A stretch of 64,000 bases of DNA from Sphaerolaimus hirsutus (GCA_964036195.1 OZ038457.1:14411147-14475146); one strand, 5' to 3'. Shown: positions 46,440 through 59,957, counted from the stretch's first letter. The notes: generated by a model from the sequence alone, not told the origin. Numbers and translations are program-made.

Positions 46440-47040
46440 AACCACACGAATCCAATTGAAAGTTTGCGTCGCGTTTACACAGTGAAGACATTGTTGGGTT
46501 CATCGAACACTGTCGATTAGCTCACGCATAATGTGCGCCGCGCGGCGGGGGGGGCCGCGCGGCGCAAAGCCGGTATAATATCATGCCCCGCGCTACCTGA
46601 CTGGATATAAAAGAGTCATGGCAAACAGGCCATTATAACATGTAATGTAAACAGACGCCGAGCACAATGGAATAAACGCGCGGGTGAGCGAAATGGATCA
46701 ATAGGCGTAGCCAATCAGATCGCCCGGCCCACGAGAGGGCCCGTTTCACGCTTCTAATGGACTTACGCAAGGTGCGCAATGTACGGCGACAGGTTGAAAA
46801 GAATGGTCGGTCCGCCGCGCCGCTCCGACGACGGCATGCGACCACTGCGTTGCATGGGCACACGACACGCGCCCGCCGCCCAATTTCCATCTGACGGTTA
46901 AATATTGACTCGCATTTTGCGAAGTTGTCACGCTTTCAGCGGCACGCCGGCGCGCACATACAGAAACGGCGGTAGGTAGTGCAAATCCCCGCGCCGCACG
47001 CGACGGCTTGATTCGACTGCAGAACAACTGGCAAAGACTA
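46440..47040. other. CpG-rich, apparently non-coding island 4
   Basis: CpG-dense, with a GTAAACA site at 46647-46653 and a GTTTAC at 46473-46478. A ggatataaaagag near 46603 could be a TATA-like element, but no exon follows. Confidence 0.4.
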
Positions 47041-47149
47041 GTGATGGACAGTCGGTAACCTGCGCTGGCACGGTGCCTCGGTGACTTCCAATACGTTATG
47101 CACTTTCATGAAAATACACTAGTACTTCGGCAACTCACAATTGGATACA

Positions 47150-47850
47150 CCCTTCGTTTAACCCCCCTCAAAATTCTCAGACTGAAATAGGGATGTTTTT
47201 TTTTCCGGGAGGTTTTTTCAAAGGTTTTTTAAACGATTTTTTAAAGCTTACCATCGAAACCGTTTTTTTAACCGTGGCCGAAAATTTTGGTACTTAGTAC
47301 TTAGGCAATTTTTTGTGTGCGCAAGCATGCAATTTCACATGCACACCACCATTGGTGGTGGTTTTCATTGGTTTTGAGGCATTTTTTGTGTAAAAACCTC
47401 CATTTGTTTGTGCTATTGTGTCATAATAAGCCGTGATATGTTAGTGTAGTATATAATACCCAGTCGATGTGCCCCCATATACTTGTACAGTGTGAAAAAT
47501 CACTGCTAATGTATTAGCTTTCTATTGTAACCTAATTTAAACACTATTCCATGCCCAACTTCACTTGAAATTACAAAAATTTGATAAAAGCTGATATATG
47601 GAATAATTCAATGTAAAACAAATATTTTGACAGAAATCACCATTTATAATGCTATCCCATGGCTCCACAGCCATTCTGTGGCTATATATAACATCACAAA
47701 GTACTGTCAGCTGTATGATACACCAGTTTATGTTGACTCATAACCATACCTCGGAGCTTTTTGAAGAAAAAATGGTTTTTAAAAACCAGGTCGTTGAAAA
47801 AACACGTTTTTACATCCCCCGGGTGGGTATTTCGAGGAAATGCGGTATTT
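47150..47850. repeat. Conserved-core foldback (copy 2) inside a C-tract foldback
   Basis: 47190-47812 carries the same core as 27563-28225. It is framed by ttcgtttaacccccctc and gggtatttcgaggaaatgcg, fragments of the TACCGTATTT family. Confidence 0.65.
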
Positions 47851-48499
47851 ATAAATTAATTTTTTAAATATATTTTTAATTATGAAAAAGATAAAGCAGC
47901 TCATACATTTTTTATCATCCCGAGATGCAACTAATAAATATGTTATCACTGTGCACTAGTGTATTTACTTGTGCAGTGTCCTTTGTGTAGACAGAGCAAG
48001 CTTGCCCCCTCATTGCGATGTGTTTTTCAAATAATTGAGACGCCAATATCCCGGCACATGCCTAGCACTAATATTACCATCATAAAGACTGAAAAGAAAC
48101 CAGACATTTTCAAAAATATTAACTTGTATCGAAATTCATGCGGCAAATAAGTACTAAACCATGGAATGGATGTATGTAACTCAATAAATAAATGTATCAG
48201 TACAAGAGAATAAGTACTCACTTTCCCAAGGGCTGTATTTATTTATCATTGTGAAGTGAAATTAGGTAATTGGTCAAATGCAGACTTCATCTCACCCAAA
48301 AATGGTGTTGTTTGTATTGGATGGATTTTACCTTAACTTATTGGCAACTTGCAAAGATAATGTTTAATATTTTACATGGAGAAAACACTTTAAAAAAATT
48401 AACAATTCAAGGTGATACTTCCCGTAGTGGTGGCAATTATCGTTAAGTGTACTGCACTGATCAAACATGAGACAGTTGAGCCGTTGACAGAATAATTTG
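47851..48499. other. AT-rich stretch, nothing recognised
   Basis: No exon, repeat word or long inverted repeat is evident. Confidence 0.4.
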
Positions 48500-49030
48500 C
48501 TGAACGGAACACACTACCATAATCAAGTGCATGCGCGACGCGCAACCACATTCAACTGGGCAAGTGACGGACTCATGTATTTACAGCGGGCAAGCGACCC
48601 TGGACGCAATTCATGACGCCATCCGGCGGGGCGTGAACGCCGGAAACGAGAACACAATGGGCAATACGCGCCGCGGCGGCGCGTCGGCCCCGGGGTCTAC
48701 CTCGGGGCGTGAATTGAGCCGGGTACCGGCGCACAAACGAGCTAACTGGTTTACGACATGCGTGTGGGGACGGGCGGCACGGCCAAAGCATGTTTGTCCA
48801 TGATCGTTCTAATAGCATAAAAGGTCAAGCAAACAAATCGGCCGCGCGCGCGCATGAAAAACAATATCATTTTTGGGCGCCGGCCGCAAAAAGACGGAGA
48901 TCCGCTTTATTTACGGCGCGTTTACGATCGAGGGTGTGGGCCCGCGGCATTCAAAGAAGGCTTAAGCGCGAGCCGCCCGCATGAATAGCTGCTTTCAAAG
49001 AAATATTAGCGCCATCCGCATGTGTCATGT
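48500..49030. other. CpG-rich, apparently non-coding island 5
   Basis: Forkhead-like TATTTAC at 48578-48584 and 48908-48914. Open frames lack splice signals or domains. Confidence 0.4.
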
Positions 49031-49114
49031 ATAGGGGAAATAAATCTTCAAAGTTTCTCGACCGGCATATGGGGGGGGGGCTGCTGTTCGCTTATTGCAC
49101 GCGGGGCACGTTCA

Positions 49115-49770
49115 ACGGCACGGACGTGAATAGCAACAGTACGTATAGCAACAATCGCCATGTACTAATTAGCAACACCGCGTCTGTTTTTCCGGGTGTA
49201 TACTATGTATGTTTTAGCAACACAATGATATACGATTTAGCAACGCTATTACGTATTTGGCAACTTATTTATTTATTTCACGTCATGCAGCAGCCCACAA
49301 ACACTTGCATAAGTAATTTGATTAGCGAGAACAAAAGTATAAATTTCTGAAGGTAAACAAATAAATGTATACTCCGTGGACTGCAAAGTATGTGCAGAAT
49401 CCTACCAGATCCAGATGACGCTTGGATGGCATCATGCCAAAAAACTCAACTACAATTTGACGGGGGTTTGAATTGTGCGGGCACAATTGAATAGTTTCAT
49501 TCCGTATATGTGTAAGCAGAGTCACCAAAACAGAGTTCTACAGGTTGGATACAGCGTGCATGATATGACATCATGCAACTCATTGTAAATATAGTATCAT
49601 GTCTGCCGAGTATACCTAATTACAGTGTTGTGGCTATCGTTGTGTGACGTAGCAACATAATGTATTGATTAGCAACACAGGGTAATTTTTCATGTACTAT
49701 TTAGCAACAAATCTGTTGCTACACGTCCTTGTTGCTATTCGTGCAGTTGCTATACGTCATGCAGCCCGTT
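49115..49770. repeat. 'TAGCAACA' foldback interrupted by a truncated MITE
   Basis: About ten tagcaaca words on the left and right, with the complement tgttgcta near 49715-49750. Edges ggggctgctgtt and gtcatgcagcccg. The segment at about 49405-49616 is the right part of the 18374 MITE. Confidence 0.7.
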
Positions 49771-50450
49771 CAACGAGCACAAGCAAACTTTGAGCAACTG
49801 TTCGTCGCTCTCCAAACTACGGTAGCGGTGGGTCGACTGCGCACACATACATGAAGCTGAAACACACGAACGGGTATGGATTGCCGCCCGCAGCGATCCG
49901 CCCCAGATAGCGGTGCAGTGAGGGGGAGGCCATCCAGCAGCCAGCAGCTAGCAGCGGTGTAACGCTGTAAACACGCCTGTTGAACATAGCGCCGCCGCTG
50001 CAACCAGTCGGTGGAAGCTGCAGCCGCATACGCGCACACGTGTACATAAGCATGCAGCAGCGGCGCACACAAGCAGGAGATCTCGCAGCAGTTGAGTCGG
50101 CGAGGGCGGGCAACCGTACAAGTGGGTCGAGAACTGGATCAGGCCCACGCCGCGCGTCCGCCGGCCCGACGACGCGCACAAGTGCCTTTCTCCAAACTTG
50201 CAAGCGGCGCAGCGCAGCGCCCACTATATTGTCACTCCATCATACAGGCGAGCAGCTATGCAGCTCGCCTGCCAAAGAACGGGGCAGCAGCAGTAGAAGC
50301 GGGCCACCTCGTGATCGCAAGCGGCTAGGCGAGTAAGTGGCCTGCAGCAAGCGCCACCGAGGGGCGTTTTGGCACAACTGCGCCAAACAAGAGTAAGAAG
50401 TTTTTGAACAAGGCGTGCACTGAGTTGAGCATCCACCAGAAGTCTCTAAA
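49770..50450. other. CpG-rich, apparently non-coding island 6
   Basis: GTAAACA at 49967-49973; CAG/GCA-rich. Overlapping frames on both strands without exon boundaries. Confidence 0.4.
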
Positions 50451-50489
50451 TATTGGTCCTGCAGTGCAGTTCATATAGCTTTACTTGTG

Positions 50490-51560
50490 TTTTTTTTGTT
50501 CAAAAGCTTACAAATATGGTTATGAGTCAACATATACTGGTATATAAGACTACTGCCAGTACTTAGTGATGTTATATCGCCATAAAATGGCTGTGGAGCC
50601 ATGGGATAGCATTGTAAGCGATGATTTCTGTCAAAAGTGTCGACTCATGTCCTTTGTATCACCTTTTGTCAAACATTCATGACATGATCTTAAATATTGC
50701 TTCAATAAGGTTATAAGAGAAAGCTAATACATTAACAGTGTAATGTTTCACACTGTAGAGGTATGTGGGAGAACATTGGCTAGATACTATATACTACACC
50801 AACTAGGGTTGGAAAAAATCAATTCAAATAAATTTTCAAATGCTAATTTCCATTTTTTTCAATCAATTTTTTAATTGATTCTGTTTATATAAAAATCTGA
50901 TTTTTTTCAAAATCATCCAAAATGGGGGTATAGAGACGAAATATGTATGTTTGGTGCCAAATAATCTATCGTTATGTCTATTGTGGTCATATTACAACTG
51001 TGGAGTAATAGGATAGCATTACAAACAGTGATTTCTTTCAAAAATATCCATTTTTATGTGGATTCATTATGTGTCACCTTTTGTCACATTGTTCGTGACT
51101 TCAAGTCAAGTACAGCATGGAACAGTGCTTAAATAAGTGCTGCAAGATGAGGCAAATACATTGACAGTGATGTTTCACATGTAGAAGTATTTATGTGAAA
51201 GCGCATTGGCTGGATATTATGTATTACACTGGCATATTAAGGTTTATTATTACACAGTAGCATTACGAATGAATGGAAGCTTTTACAATAAAAATGTCCA
51301 AAACCAATGAAAAGAACCACAAATGGTAATGTGCATGTGAAATTGCGCACTTGTATGCAAAAAACTGCAACATTGCAAATTAGAAAAAAAATCTGTTAAA
51401 AAATCAAACGTAATTTGTAGTGAAATTGCATGCTTGCATGTAAAAAATTGCCAAATAGACAGTACATAAGTACTAAATATTTCAGCTGTGGTTTCAAAAA
51501 AGTTTTGATGCTTCTGTTTAAAAAACAATGTTTAAAAAAACCTTTGAAAAAAGCTTCAGA
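50490..51560. repeat. Two reversed conserved-core foldback copies
   Basis: 50490-50805 has the core in reverse (aaaatggctgtggagccatg). At 50811 a second element begins tagggttggaaaaaatcaat, with ttcaatcaattttttaattg words and a diverged reversed core to about 51560. Confidence 0.6.
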
Positions 51561-51649
51561 CTAGATGATTGTTTGAAGACAAAAGTATCACAGTAAATAA
51601 ATATGTCTAAAATTAATAAGTAGCATACGATAAATAAACCGAATAAGTG

Positions 51650-52290
51650 AAATGAACGCGAAATCGACCAGACGCAACACACTGTCTCAGGCATAAGCTG
51701 GGGAGGGCGGCATATTTAGCAGCGGCAGCCACGCGCCATCCTGGAGACGCGGCTCTCTTGTGCACCTACTGATCCACAGAGCAGCAGCGCACAACATACA
51801 GCTAACTGTGGGCGAGGCGGCGGGCGCGCGCGTGTGTAAAGCGAGGGCGGCTGGCCGCTACTGTCGCGCCGCCGCCGCAGCAGCCGCCGCGGCCGCTTCA
51901 CCCGGCCGCTTGTGGTGCGGCCATTGCGCCCATTGACTCGGTGTGTGTTGCTGCCGTTGCATACAGAACAAACTGCTACTTTGAGATGAGTCCTTGGTCA
52001 CGGAGCGGCGCGGCGGGCTTGGTCAACACACAAGCACGCGGCACCACACACACACTGTATGCCCGAAAGTTTGCTAGCTCGCCGGGCTCGGGCGGGCGCT
52101 TTATTTAGCACCGCCAGGCGGGCCGGCTGGAATGAAGCGGCGCAGACACTCGCCGGCGCTCTTGTTTGAGATTTTCTGTGCAGCACGCGCTGCTAGCCGA
52201 CACTGGCGCGGGCGGGGAGGCGGCGTCCCGCTCGAACGCCGCCGCATGTGTGCAACGCAGAGACTTTGGAGGCATATTGGGCGCAGGACC
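51650..52290. other. CpG-rich, apparently non-coding island 7
   Basis: GC-rich with a ctttatttagc at about 52101. No full forkhead site and no exon signals. Confidence 0.4.
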
Positions 52291-53195
52291 AGTGCACAAT
52301 TAAACCCGGTGCACAAGTAACAATGTCCGGTGCCAATGTAGACCTGGTGCTTAGGTACGGCCCCATAATTGAGCACTGGGTCTTCAGGGGCACTGCGGGG
52401 GTTCAGTATGGGGGGTTGGAGGGGGGTTGGGTTACCCCAGGGGTCTCGAATGGGGGGGGGGGGGGGTTGGGGGGGGGGGGTTACCCCCCACCCCAAACCG
52501 CCCAGCTATCTATCAATCCCGGAGGCCGCTCAGCTATCTATCTATCCTGGAGGCAAAATTTTGGGCTACTACCCCCTAAACCCCCTCCCCAAATCACCCA
52601 GCTATCTACCTATCTGGAGCGATTTTTGTGAAACTATACCCCAATTTTCGCTCAAAATCGCTATTTTTCATACCTTTTTATAGATTTTCACTTCCAAAAT
52701 CATGGTTCTGGTTCCTATTTGCCTATTTTCAGCTATACTTAGTACTATATGCTCCTGTATACCCATTTTGAGCCATTTTACACCTACTTTTAGTGATTTT
52801 TCTCCCTTTTCTTCCTTCTATGCCCCAAAAAAGCCTATATATTGAACCACCACAACCCCCCCCCCAGAAAAAATTTTCAGCTATCTATCCCTCCAGAGGA
52901 GCGATTTGCTATCTATCCAACCACTCGGAGGGTCAAAATTCAAGATACCCCTGGGTTACCTGCCAAATGCTCCAGCTATCTACATATGTATCTAGCGATT
53001 TTTCTCCCTTTTTTCCTTCTAAAGCTTGAAAAACCCCATATAGTGAACCCCTGCGACCCCCCCCCCCAAACATCAAATATACATTTGATTAGTGATGTAA
53101 TGGCGCCATTTGAGGGCGCCAAAGTAAGCCGCACCATGGCCCCTTCTACTACTTTTGCTACTTGTGCACCGGGTTTACTTGTGCACCGACACACC
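52290..53195. repeat. Composite CTATCTATC repeat with GTGCACAAGTA edges
   Basis: Edges aacccggtgcacaagtaac and ttgctacttgtgcaccgggt are inverted; inside are the poly-C/G and gctatctatctatcc words. A deletion derivative cut by the 1.4-kb hairpin is at 11380-11670. Confidence 0.65.
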
Positions 53196-53204
53196 CCCAC
53201 GATA

Positions 53205-53405
53205 TTGTGCCTGCGCACTCTATTCACACGAAATTTCGAAAACTCACAAATCAGCTGAGAACGCGTTTGAGTTTTCTACAATGAGGTGGCCGTCAACTAC
53301 AGTTGACGGAGATTAAAAATGACACATTGTGGAAAACTCAAACACGTTCAAAGCTCATTTATGAGTTTACGAAATTTCGTGTGAAAACTAGTGTGCGCAA
53401 GACCA
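53205..53405. repeat. 'GTGCGCA / AAACTAG' MITE, copy 2
   Basis: cacacgaaatttcgaaaact at the left and acgaaatttcgtgtgaaaac at the right are inverted; centre tcaactacagttga. Confidence 0.7.
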
Positions 53406-53499
53406 TTCATATCAAAGAAACCAACACTCCCGAATCAGAAAAAAATGTTTTCAACGTCACGAAACCAAGTCGGCACCAGGGGGGGGCGGCCAACCGATC

Positions 53500-54305
53500 T
53501 CAATAACAATCAGACGGGCATGGTCAAAACTGTCCCGATAACACGATAAGACAAACTACGGTCAGGCGGACGTATGGGCTTGACGTATTTATGCTTGCGC
53601 TGTCAGCGGCGCTTTCAAAATGCCACATTCTCCGCCGTTCTCGAGCAACATTTGCAAGCGACGCGGGCCGGCGGCAGCTCATGTTGTGCTTTATTCGGGA
53701 ATTGGGCGGCCGGGTTCCATAATGGGCCCAGACTAGGAGGCAAGGCTGCGCGGTGTAAACGCTGCAAGGGAACTGGCCGGCGGGCGGGCGAAAAGCGCAC
53801 CGGCTTCAACTCATACGACTACCGTAACTGAGCAATTATGGGTATTTATAGTCATTTTGTGAATATTCATGATCGCGCAGATACCAGGAGCTTCACTCCA
53901 GCTGTCAGACCAAATAGGCTCTCTAAAAGTCACTCAAAAACGTTTTCAGTCGAAAAGTTTGTAAAATACGAAAACTACGGTAGTATGCGTGCTTTACGCG
54001 CGGCAGCAGCAGAAACAGCGGCGCGTCGGCAAACGATTGAGGTTCAAGCGGCGCCGTTCAGCTATCTGCGCCAAGCCGAAGCTAGTCGAAGGCCGGGGCC
54101 CGGCGCAAATGAAGAATGGCGCAGAGAAGACAAAACAACAGTTGTTGCTGGTCGGCACCGAGGCATGAATGTAAACACGGCAATAGCATGTTGCTTCACC
54201 TTTGCGCTTTGCCCAGCTTCTCGGGGGGGGGGGGCGGCGGAATGCACCAGCGCCGCGCGCACCCGCCCACTTCACGAACACTTCAGGCAAATAAAGTGCA
54301 GATTT
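53500..54305. other. CpG-rich, apparently non-coding island 8
   Basis: GTAAACA at 54171-54177 and GTAAACG at 53755-53761. A frame at 53574 has a few Cys/His but no complete zinc finger. Confidence 0.4.
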
Positions 54306-54306
54306 G

Positions 54307-55250
54307 AACTGCTGTTGTTAAAACGTATTTATTCTAAAAAGTACATAAATATACTGCGATAAAGAGTAAATACGTTTATATATCTCTCCAAAGGTACTTG
54401 TACAGACAGCACAAAATTTCCCTCTCCTATCAGAAAAATAATGGAGAAAGTCTAAAAAAAACTTTTCTCAAGGTTGCATCAAACTCTACATTGCATTCTC
54501 ATGGGATAACTTAGCATCACATTTACATTATCACATGACTCAGGACGGGATGGAGAAAACATGTTTTCATATAACAGCTTGAAAATAACATTTTTAAAAT
54601 TGAATGTGTTTTTTCTCTCAAAAGCTCCCACTTATGGTTACAAGTTAACACATATTTACAGGTAAATATATCAGACAAGTTGCAGTACTTTCTGATAAGC
54701 ATTGAAAAAATTATCAATTTTTGGAAAATATCTCAAGAATAAAATATAATTAAATCTCTCTAAAAATCCTGGAAAAAATATAAATAAATATAAATATCAG
54801 AATTTGATTGATTTTCTGATATTTTTCAAAATCTAAAAAAGAAAATATAATTAAATCTCTCTGGAAAATTGTGGAAAAAATATAAATCTCAGAAAATCTC
54901 ATATTTTCTGAATATTTCTGAGATTTTTTTAATATAAATCTCTCAGAGATGTTTTCAATGCTATTTCTGATGTCATCTTTAATATCAGAACATGTCCAAA
55001 ATCCTGATCGTGATCCCGAAACCCTAATCACAATCCCAAAATCTCAAAAAACGAATCCTGACCCTGAAACCCCAATATATCCTCAAATAAAACTCCATGG
55101 GAGTTATTCTTTTGTCAGAAGTTTTGGAGAGGGAGTTATTCAAGGGAGCGTTATTCATATGGGTATTGTTCAAGGTAGTAACGCTTTCAGTATTTTGGCA
55201 ATAAGTAAATTCTGAATATTATATTACTACGTAAACTTTTAACAACTCTG
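54307..55250. repeat. hAT-like foldback shell enclosing other repeats
   Basis: Outer ends ctgttgttaaaacgtattta and acgtaaacttttaacaactc. Inside are a diverged conserved core (about 54450-54700), the AATCTCTC repeat (54720-54960) and a GATCC-word fragment (54990-55075). Confidence 0.6.
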
Positions 55251-56190
55251 ACTTGAACAAACATTTCATGCGTCTTATCGTGGGAACTCTCGTGATTTGT
55301 TGCTTCCCCAGCGCACTCCAGCGGGCCGTGGCGTTGATCAAGCGGCGCTATTTGCACAGGAACTTTATCGAGGTCACAAGCAAAAGCCACTCCAACCTCG
55401 CTCGCTCAATGGCTGGCCCGGCACTTGGGCATGCGGCGCGCCTGACAGCCGCGACCGGCACGTAAAAGCTGAGCTTGCAAGCAAACAAATCAGGTGCGCC
55501 CGCGACCATTGTTCGCATGCGAGTCAACTCGAAATCAAATGCGAACAATTGGGTCAAGCCCACCGTAGTCTCTCACATCCAGTGGAGTCAAACAAGTGCG
55601 GCACCGCACGCTGCACCCGTAACAAAAGCTTACACACACCCAGTACACAACTAGATGCGTTACGCAACCATGTCCATCGGGAGAAGTGTGATACGGCTGA
55701 AATGGGTTGTCTAAAGAGCACCTACCCACGAAAAAGTGACAAATACATTTCAATCCAGTTCGAGGGTTGTGGAACTTTCGCATCACACAAGAGACTCTGG
55801 TGGCCGGCAATTTCATGGTAGGCGCGCATGTTTGCTTAGACACGCGCGCTACTGTCTGTTTACACGGCGACGCGGCGGCATCAAGTCCGGCGCGACGGCA
55901 AAAGATACAGCCGCTTCAACGCAAGCTCGGCGAGGTGCGCCCGCGGTACTCGGGCCGGCGGCGGCGCACTTTATTTATCTCGTTAAAGCGTGCAGCCGCA
56001 CAGGCGCACACAGGCGCACACAGTCAACACGCGCGGGGCAGCGCACACAACGCAGTCGGATGACAGCCGCCCCAGCACTTCAGAACGGACTTTTGTTTGC
56101 TCGTCGATGCACTCGCATGCGACTCGCATGGCGGGCATGGGAAGGGGGAAGTGGCAAGTAAAATACGCGGTGAAACTTTGTCGTCACCGG
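55250..56190. other. CpG-rich, apparently non-coding island 9
   Basis: TGTTTAC at 55857-55863 and ctttatttatc near 55971. No exon-like segment on either strand. Confidence 0.4.
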
Positions 56191-56194
56191 GTAA

Positions 56195-57120
56195 CGGCAG
56201 GAATTAGGGGTTTCGTATGTAGATGTGGACCCCTGACGGGGCTCACATAGATGAGTAGCTGAAAAAAATATTAGTTTTTTATGGGGGGGGGGGGGGGGTC
56301 GGCGGGAGTTCGCGGGGCAAGGGTCTCCGAAGGGGGCTGGAGGGGGGGGGGGTTCAACTATCCTTTGCGGCCTGAATGGGCCAGCTATCTATCTAACCTG
56401 AGGCAACATTTTTGGCTACTATCCCCTGAAACCCCCCCCCCCCGACCACAAATGGCTCAGCTATCTATCTGTGGAGAAAATTTCCACTCAAAATCGCTAA
56501 TATTCAATCCAGTTTGTCAATTTTCACCTTCAAAATCACTTTTTTCGTCTATACACACAGTTATTTGCTTATCATTTTTGGTGTTTTTAACTTGTTTTAG
56601 CGATTTTTTCCGCTTTCTCTTTTCTATACCTTGAAAAAGCATACATATTTTCGCCCCCGTGAGCCCCCCAGCAAGTTTCAGTTAACTATCCCTCCGGAGG
56701 TGTGATTTGCTATATATGTAGCCCCCGGGAGGGTCAAAATCATGGAGACCGCTGTTTGGGGGGTTAGATACATGTATGCTTTTTCGAGGTGTAGAGAAAA
56801 GGGAGAAAAATTGCTACTATACCCTGAACCCCCCCCCTCCCCAATCAGCCAGCTATTTAACATTCTGGAACGATTTTTGAAAAATTGTACCTACTTTTTG
56901 CTCAAAATCACATTTTCATAAATTAAAAGAGATTGCACCTTCAAGATCACTAATAATGTTCTTCATTCCATCTTTTCAGCTTTTTTTGTGCAAATATGTG
57001 CTTATAGACCTATTTTTAGCCAGTTTAGACCTATTTATGGTGATTTTTGCTCCTTTCTGGCTTGAAAAAGCATATATATTGAAACACCGCAACCAGCACC
57101 CATTTTCAGCTATCTATCCT
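56195..57120. repeat. CTATCTATC composite repeat
   Basis: Long G run at about 56283-56298, C runs, gctatctatctaacctgagg and cctccggaggtgtgattt words, with inverted partners in the same segment. Confidence 0.6.
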
Positions 57121-57346
57121 TAAATTCGTTTTATTAAAATTAAAAAAATTACACTTTTTACCAATTTTTTTAAATATTGTAGTAATTGTAGTTTTATTTT
57201 TTGTTTCATTTTATTTTATTCTGAAATGTCGTAAATGATAGAAAAGAAACCATTTTACATTAAAAAAACAGAATCTTGCATGCAAAGTGTAGTAGTTGAT
57301 TGAACTTACTACAAGGTCAACTTTGTAGTAAGTTCAATCAACTAAT

Positions 57347-58483
57347 AAACACCTTCCCGATCAAGTCCGGCCCCCTATTTTTATTTTCACTTCGCATGCC
57401 CTATCTCCGGTTGTGTGAGGGGTGGAAAGCTAATACTTGTGGGGTATATAGGTGAAACCCCCCACTACCCCTCATGAATAAATGGGGCAGCGGCGACTCA
57501 TTATAGAGGGGGTCGCTGTATATGTGAAAAATGTTTGCGGCGTTTTCACTGTTCCGCACAGGCCCGGCCACCAGTTTATTTCTTACACTACGGCTTGTAA
57601 AAGGGGCGTCAGACGCCAATAACGCCACAGAAAAATGGTGCTAAGTGCTAATGACCTTCTCAAATGGCGCTAGTGCCATGGCGCCATTATATCACTAATC
57701 CCAATGCCTCAATATTTTTTTCCCAATTCCAAACCTTGAATTTTAAAAGGCTTTTTTTGCTTTTATTTTGTGACAAACTTGACCTGCTGGTTTAGGGTGT
57801 TTTATAGAGGAAGGTTTAACGTTCCAAGTTGCGTAAAGAACTATACCCCAAAAATGCCTCCATTAGAAAATTTACTTGGGGTTAATTCAAAATAGAAAAT
57901 TTTGACAATTTTTGTTCCTGTAATGGCGTTATTTTGACATCATAAAGTTCACCCCAAGTAAATTTTATAATTGAGGCATTTTAGAGGTAAAGTTTTTTAC
58001 GCTACTTGGAACCTTATACCCCACTCTTAAAAACATCCTAAACCAGCGTGTTAAGTGTGTAAAAAAATAAAAGCAAAAAGTGAATTTTTAAATTTGCCAA
58101 GTTCTTTTTCTTGTCTGCTGCTTAGGGGGTGGGTGTTTGTGGAATGTTTGTGGCTTAGGGACATGGCACTGGCGCCATTTGAGGTAGCCAAGTGGTGCCA
58201 CGCCATGGCACCTATTTCCTGTGGCGTTATTGGTGCCTGACGCCCCTTTTTCAAGCCATAGCGTGAGAAAAAAACTGGGGGCCAAAATGCCGCAAAATTT
58301 TTTCACATATACGGCGGCCCCCTCTATATTTAGTCGCTGCTGCCCCATTTATTCATGAGGGGTAGTGGGGGGTTGCACCTATATACCCCACAAGTATTAG
58401 CTTTCCACCCCGCCCACAACCAGAGATAGGGCGTGCGAAGTGAAAATAAAAATAGGGGGCCGGACTTGATCGGGAAGGTGTTT
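57347..58483. mobile_element. 1.14-kb foldback element (hairpin)
   Basis: Starts aaacaccttcccgatcaagt and ends with its complement acttgatcgggaaggtgttt. Arms of about 280 bp share ccccctatttttattttcac, tatctccggttgtg and ggggtatataggtg with their complements; inner parts are more diverged. No transposase. It shares the atctccgg word with the 9995 hairpin. Confidence 0.8.
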
Positions 58484-58559
58484 ACAAAAGCCATAAAATA
58501 ATGTGCACACTAGAAGCATGCAGATGAAAAAAAGAAGAAGAAAATTTGGACCTAATCTG

Positions 58560-59100
58560 GCGACAGGGATCGCTCATATGGAGGGATAGATACCATATTT
58601 TCTTCGAAATACCCCTGGGGGTGATTGTTTCAGAGTGCAAATTTGAAAGGGGTGGGTTAAACGGGCCTGTGCCTCTGTGCATGTTTACCCGCTGTGCATG
58701 TCAGGGGTATTCTAGATTTTGACCTTCCAGGGGGTCGGATAGATGGCTAATCGCTCCTCTGGAGGGATAGATAGCTGGGAAAAAACGTTTGGGTCGTTTG
58801 GGGGTTCGCGGGGGTTCAATATATAGGCTTTTTCAAGATGTAGAAAAAAATGCAGAAAAATCGCTATAAGTAAGTGAAAAATTACTAAAAATGGGTATAT
58901 AAGCACATATACTACAAAAATAGCTAAAAATAGACAATTGAACACTTGAACTAGTGACGTTGAAGGTGAAAATCTACAAAAAGGGTATGAAAATAAGTGA
59001 TTTTGAGTGAAAATTAGGGTCTACATGCACACCGGGTAAACATGCACAGAAAGCCTCGGTCGGGTTAAACTAGGGGGTATTATTTCGCCACTAATCTCTT
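58560..59100. repeat. Mixed CTATCTATC and C-tract repeat fragments
   Basis: gtttacccgctgtgcatgt near 58683 and acatgcacaccgggtaaaca near 59022 are loosely inverted; between them lie ggagggatagatagctgg words. Confidence 0.5.
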
Positions 59101-59288
59101 GAACTCCCAGTACTAATTTGTTGTTTGTAATGTATGCAGGCAGACATAGCAAAAATGCGGGAAATTGGAGTTATTCAAGGTATGGAATTGGGAAAAATGC
59201 GGGTTATTCAAGGTATGGAATGGAGAAAACGAGGGAAAAATGCCACGAAACCAATGAAAACAACCCGCAATAAAAACGTGTATGTGAA

Positions 59289-59957
59289 ACTAGGGTTGGC
59301 CGATGTTTTTTTTAAACGTTTTTTATTTTAAAAAAACGTTTTTTTTAATAAAAACATGACGTCCAAAATGTTTGTTTTTTTAAACATTGACCGAAATTTT
59401 TAGTACTAAGCACTAGGTATTTTGCAAAATTTTAGCGCGCAAGCGCGCAATTTCACACACAAATTGACATTGGTGGTTGTTTTCATTGGTTTTGTGGCAT
59501 TTTTAGTATCAAAGTATCCATTTATATATGCTACCATGGGTTAATAAGCCGTCATATGTCGGTGTAGTATATAATATTGAGGTAATGTGCTTCCATGTAC
59601 CTCCACAGTGTGTAACTTCACTCCCAAAGTAACAACCTCCTTGTATAACCTTGTTTCATCACTATTCCATGCCAAACTTTACCTGAAGTCACGAACATTC
59701 GACTATAAGGCGATATACGAACGTATCGACAAAAAAATGGATATTTTTGACACAAATCACCACTTATAATGCTATCCCATGGCTCAACAGCCATTATATG
59801 GTCATATATAACATCACAGAGTATTGCCACTGTCTGATATACCTATGTATGTTGACACAAGGTCATATCTGGGAGCTTTAAAAAAAACGTTATTTTTTAA
59901 AAACGTTGTTTTTTTAAAAAACATCGAGTTAAAAAACAACGTTTTTTCCAACCCTAT
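59289..59957. repeat. Conserved-core foldback with 'AAAAAACGTTTTTT' arms, copy 3
   Basis: Begins agggttggccgatgtt, ends ttttccaacccta; arms are ttttttaaacgttttttatt and its complement; core gcgcgcaagcgcgcaatttc and atggctcaacagccatt. Confidence 0.75.

Noticed and set aside
46590..46700. Possible promoter-driven gene near a TATA-like box
   Set aside because: No downstream frame has exon-like composition, a splice donor or a domain.
53574..53831. Cys/His-containing frame resembling a zinc finger
   Set aside because: Only one CxxC and single His residues at unsuitable spacing; it lies in a non-coding-looking GC island.
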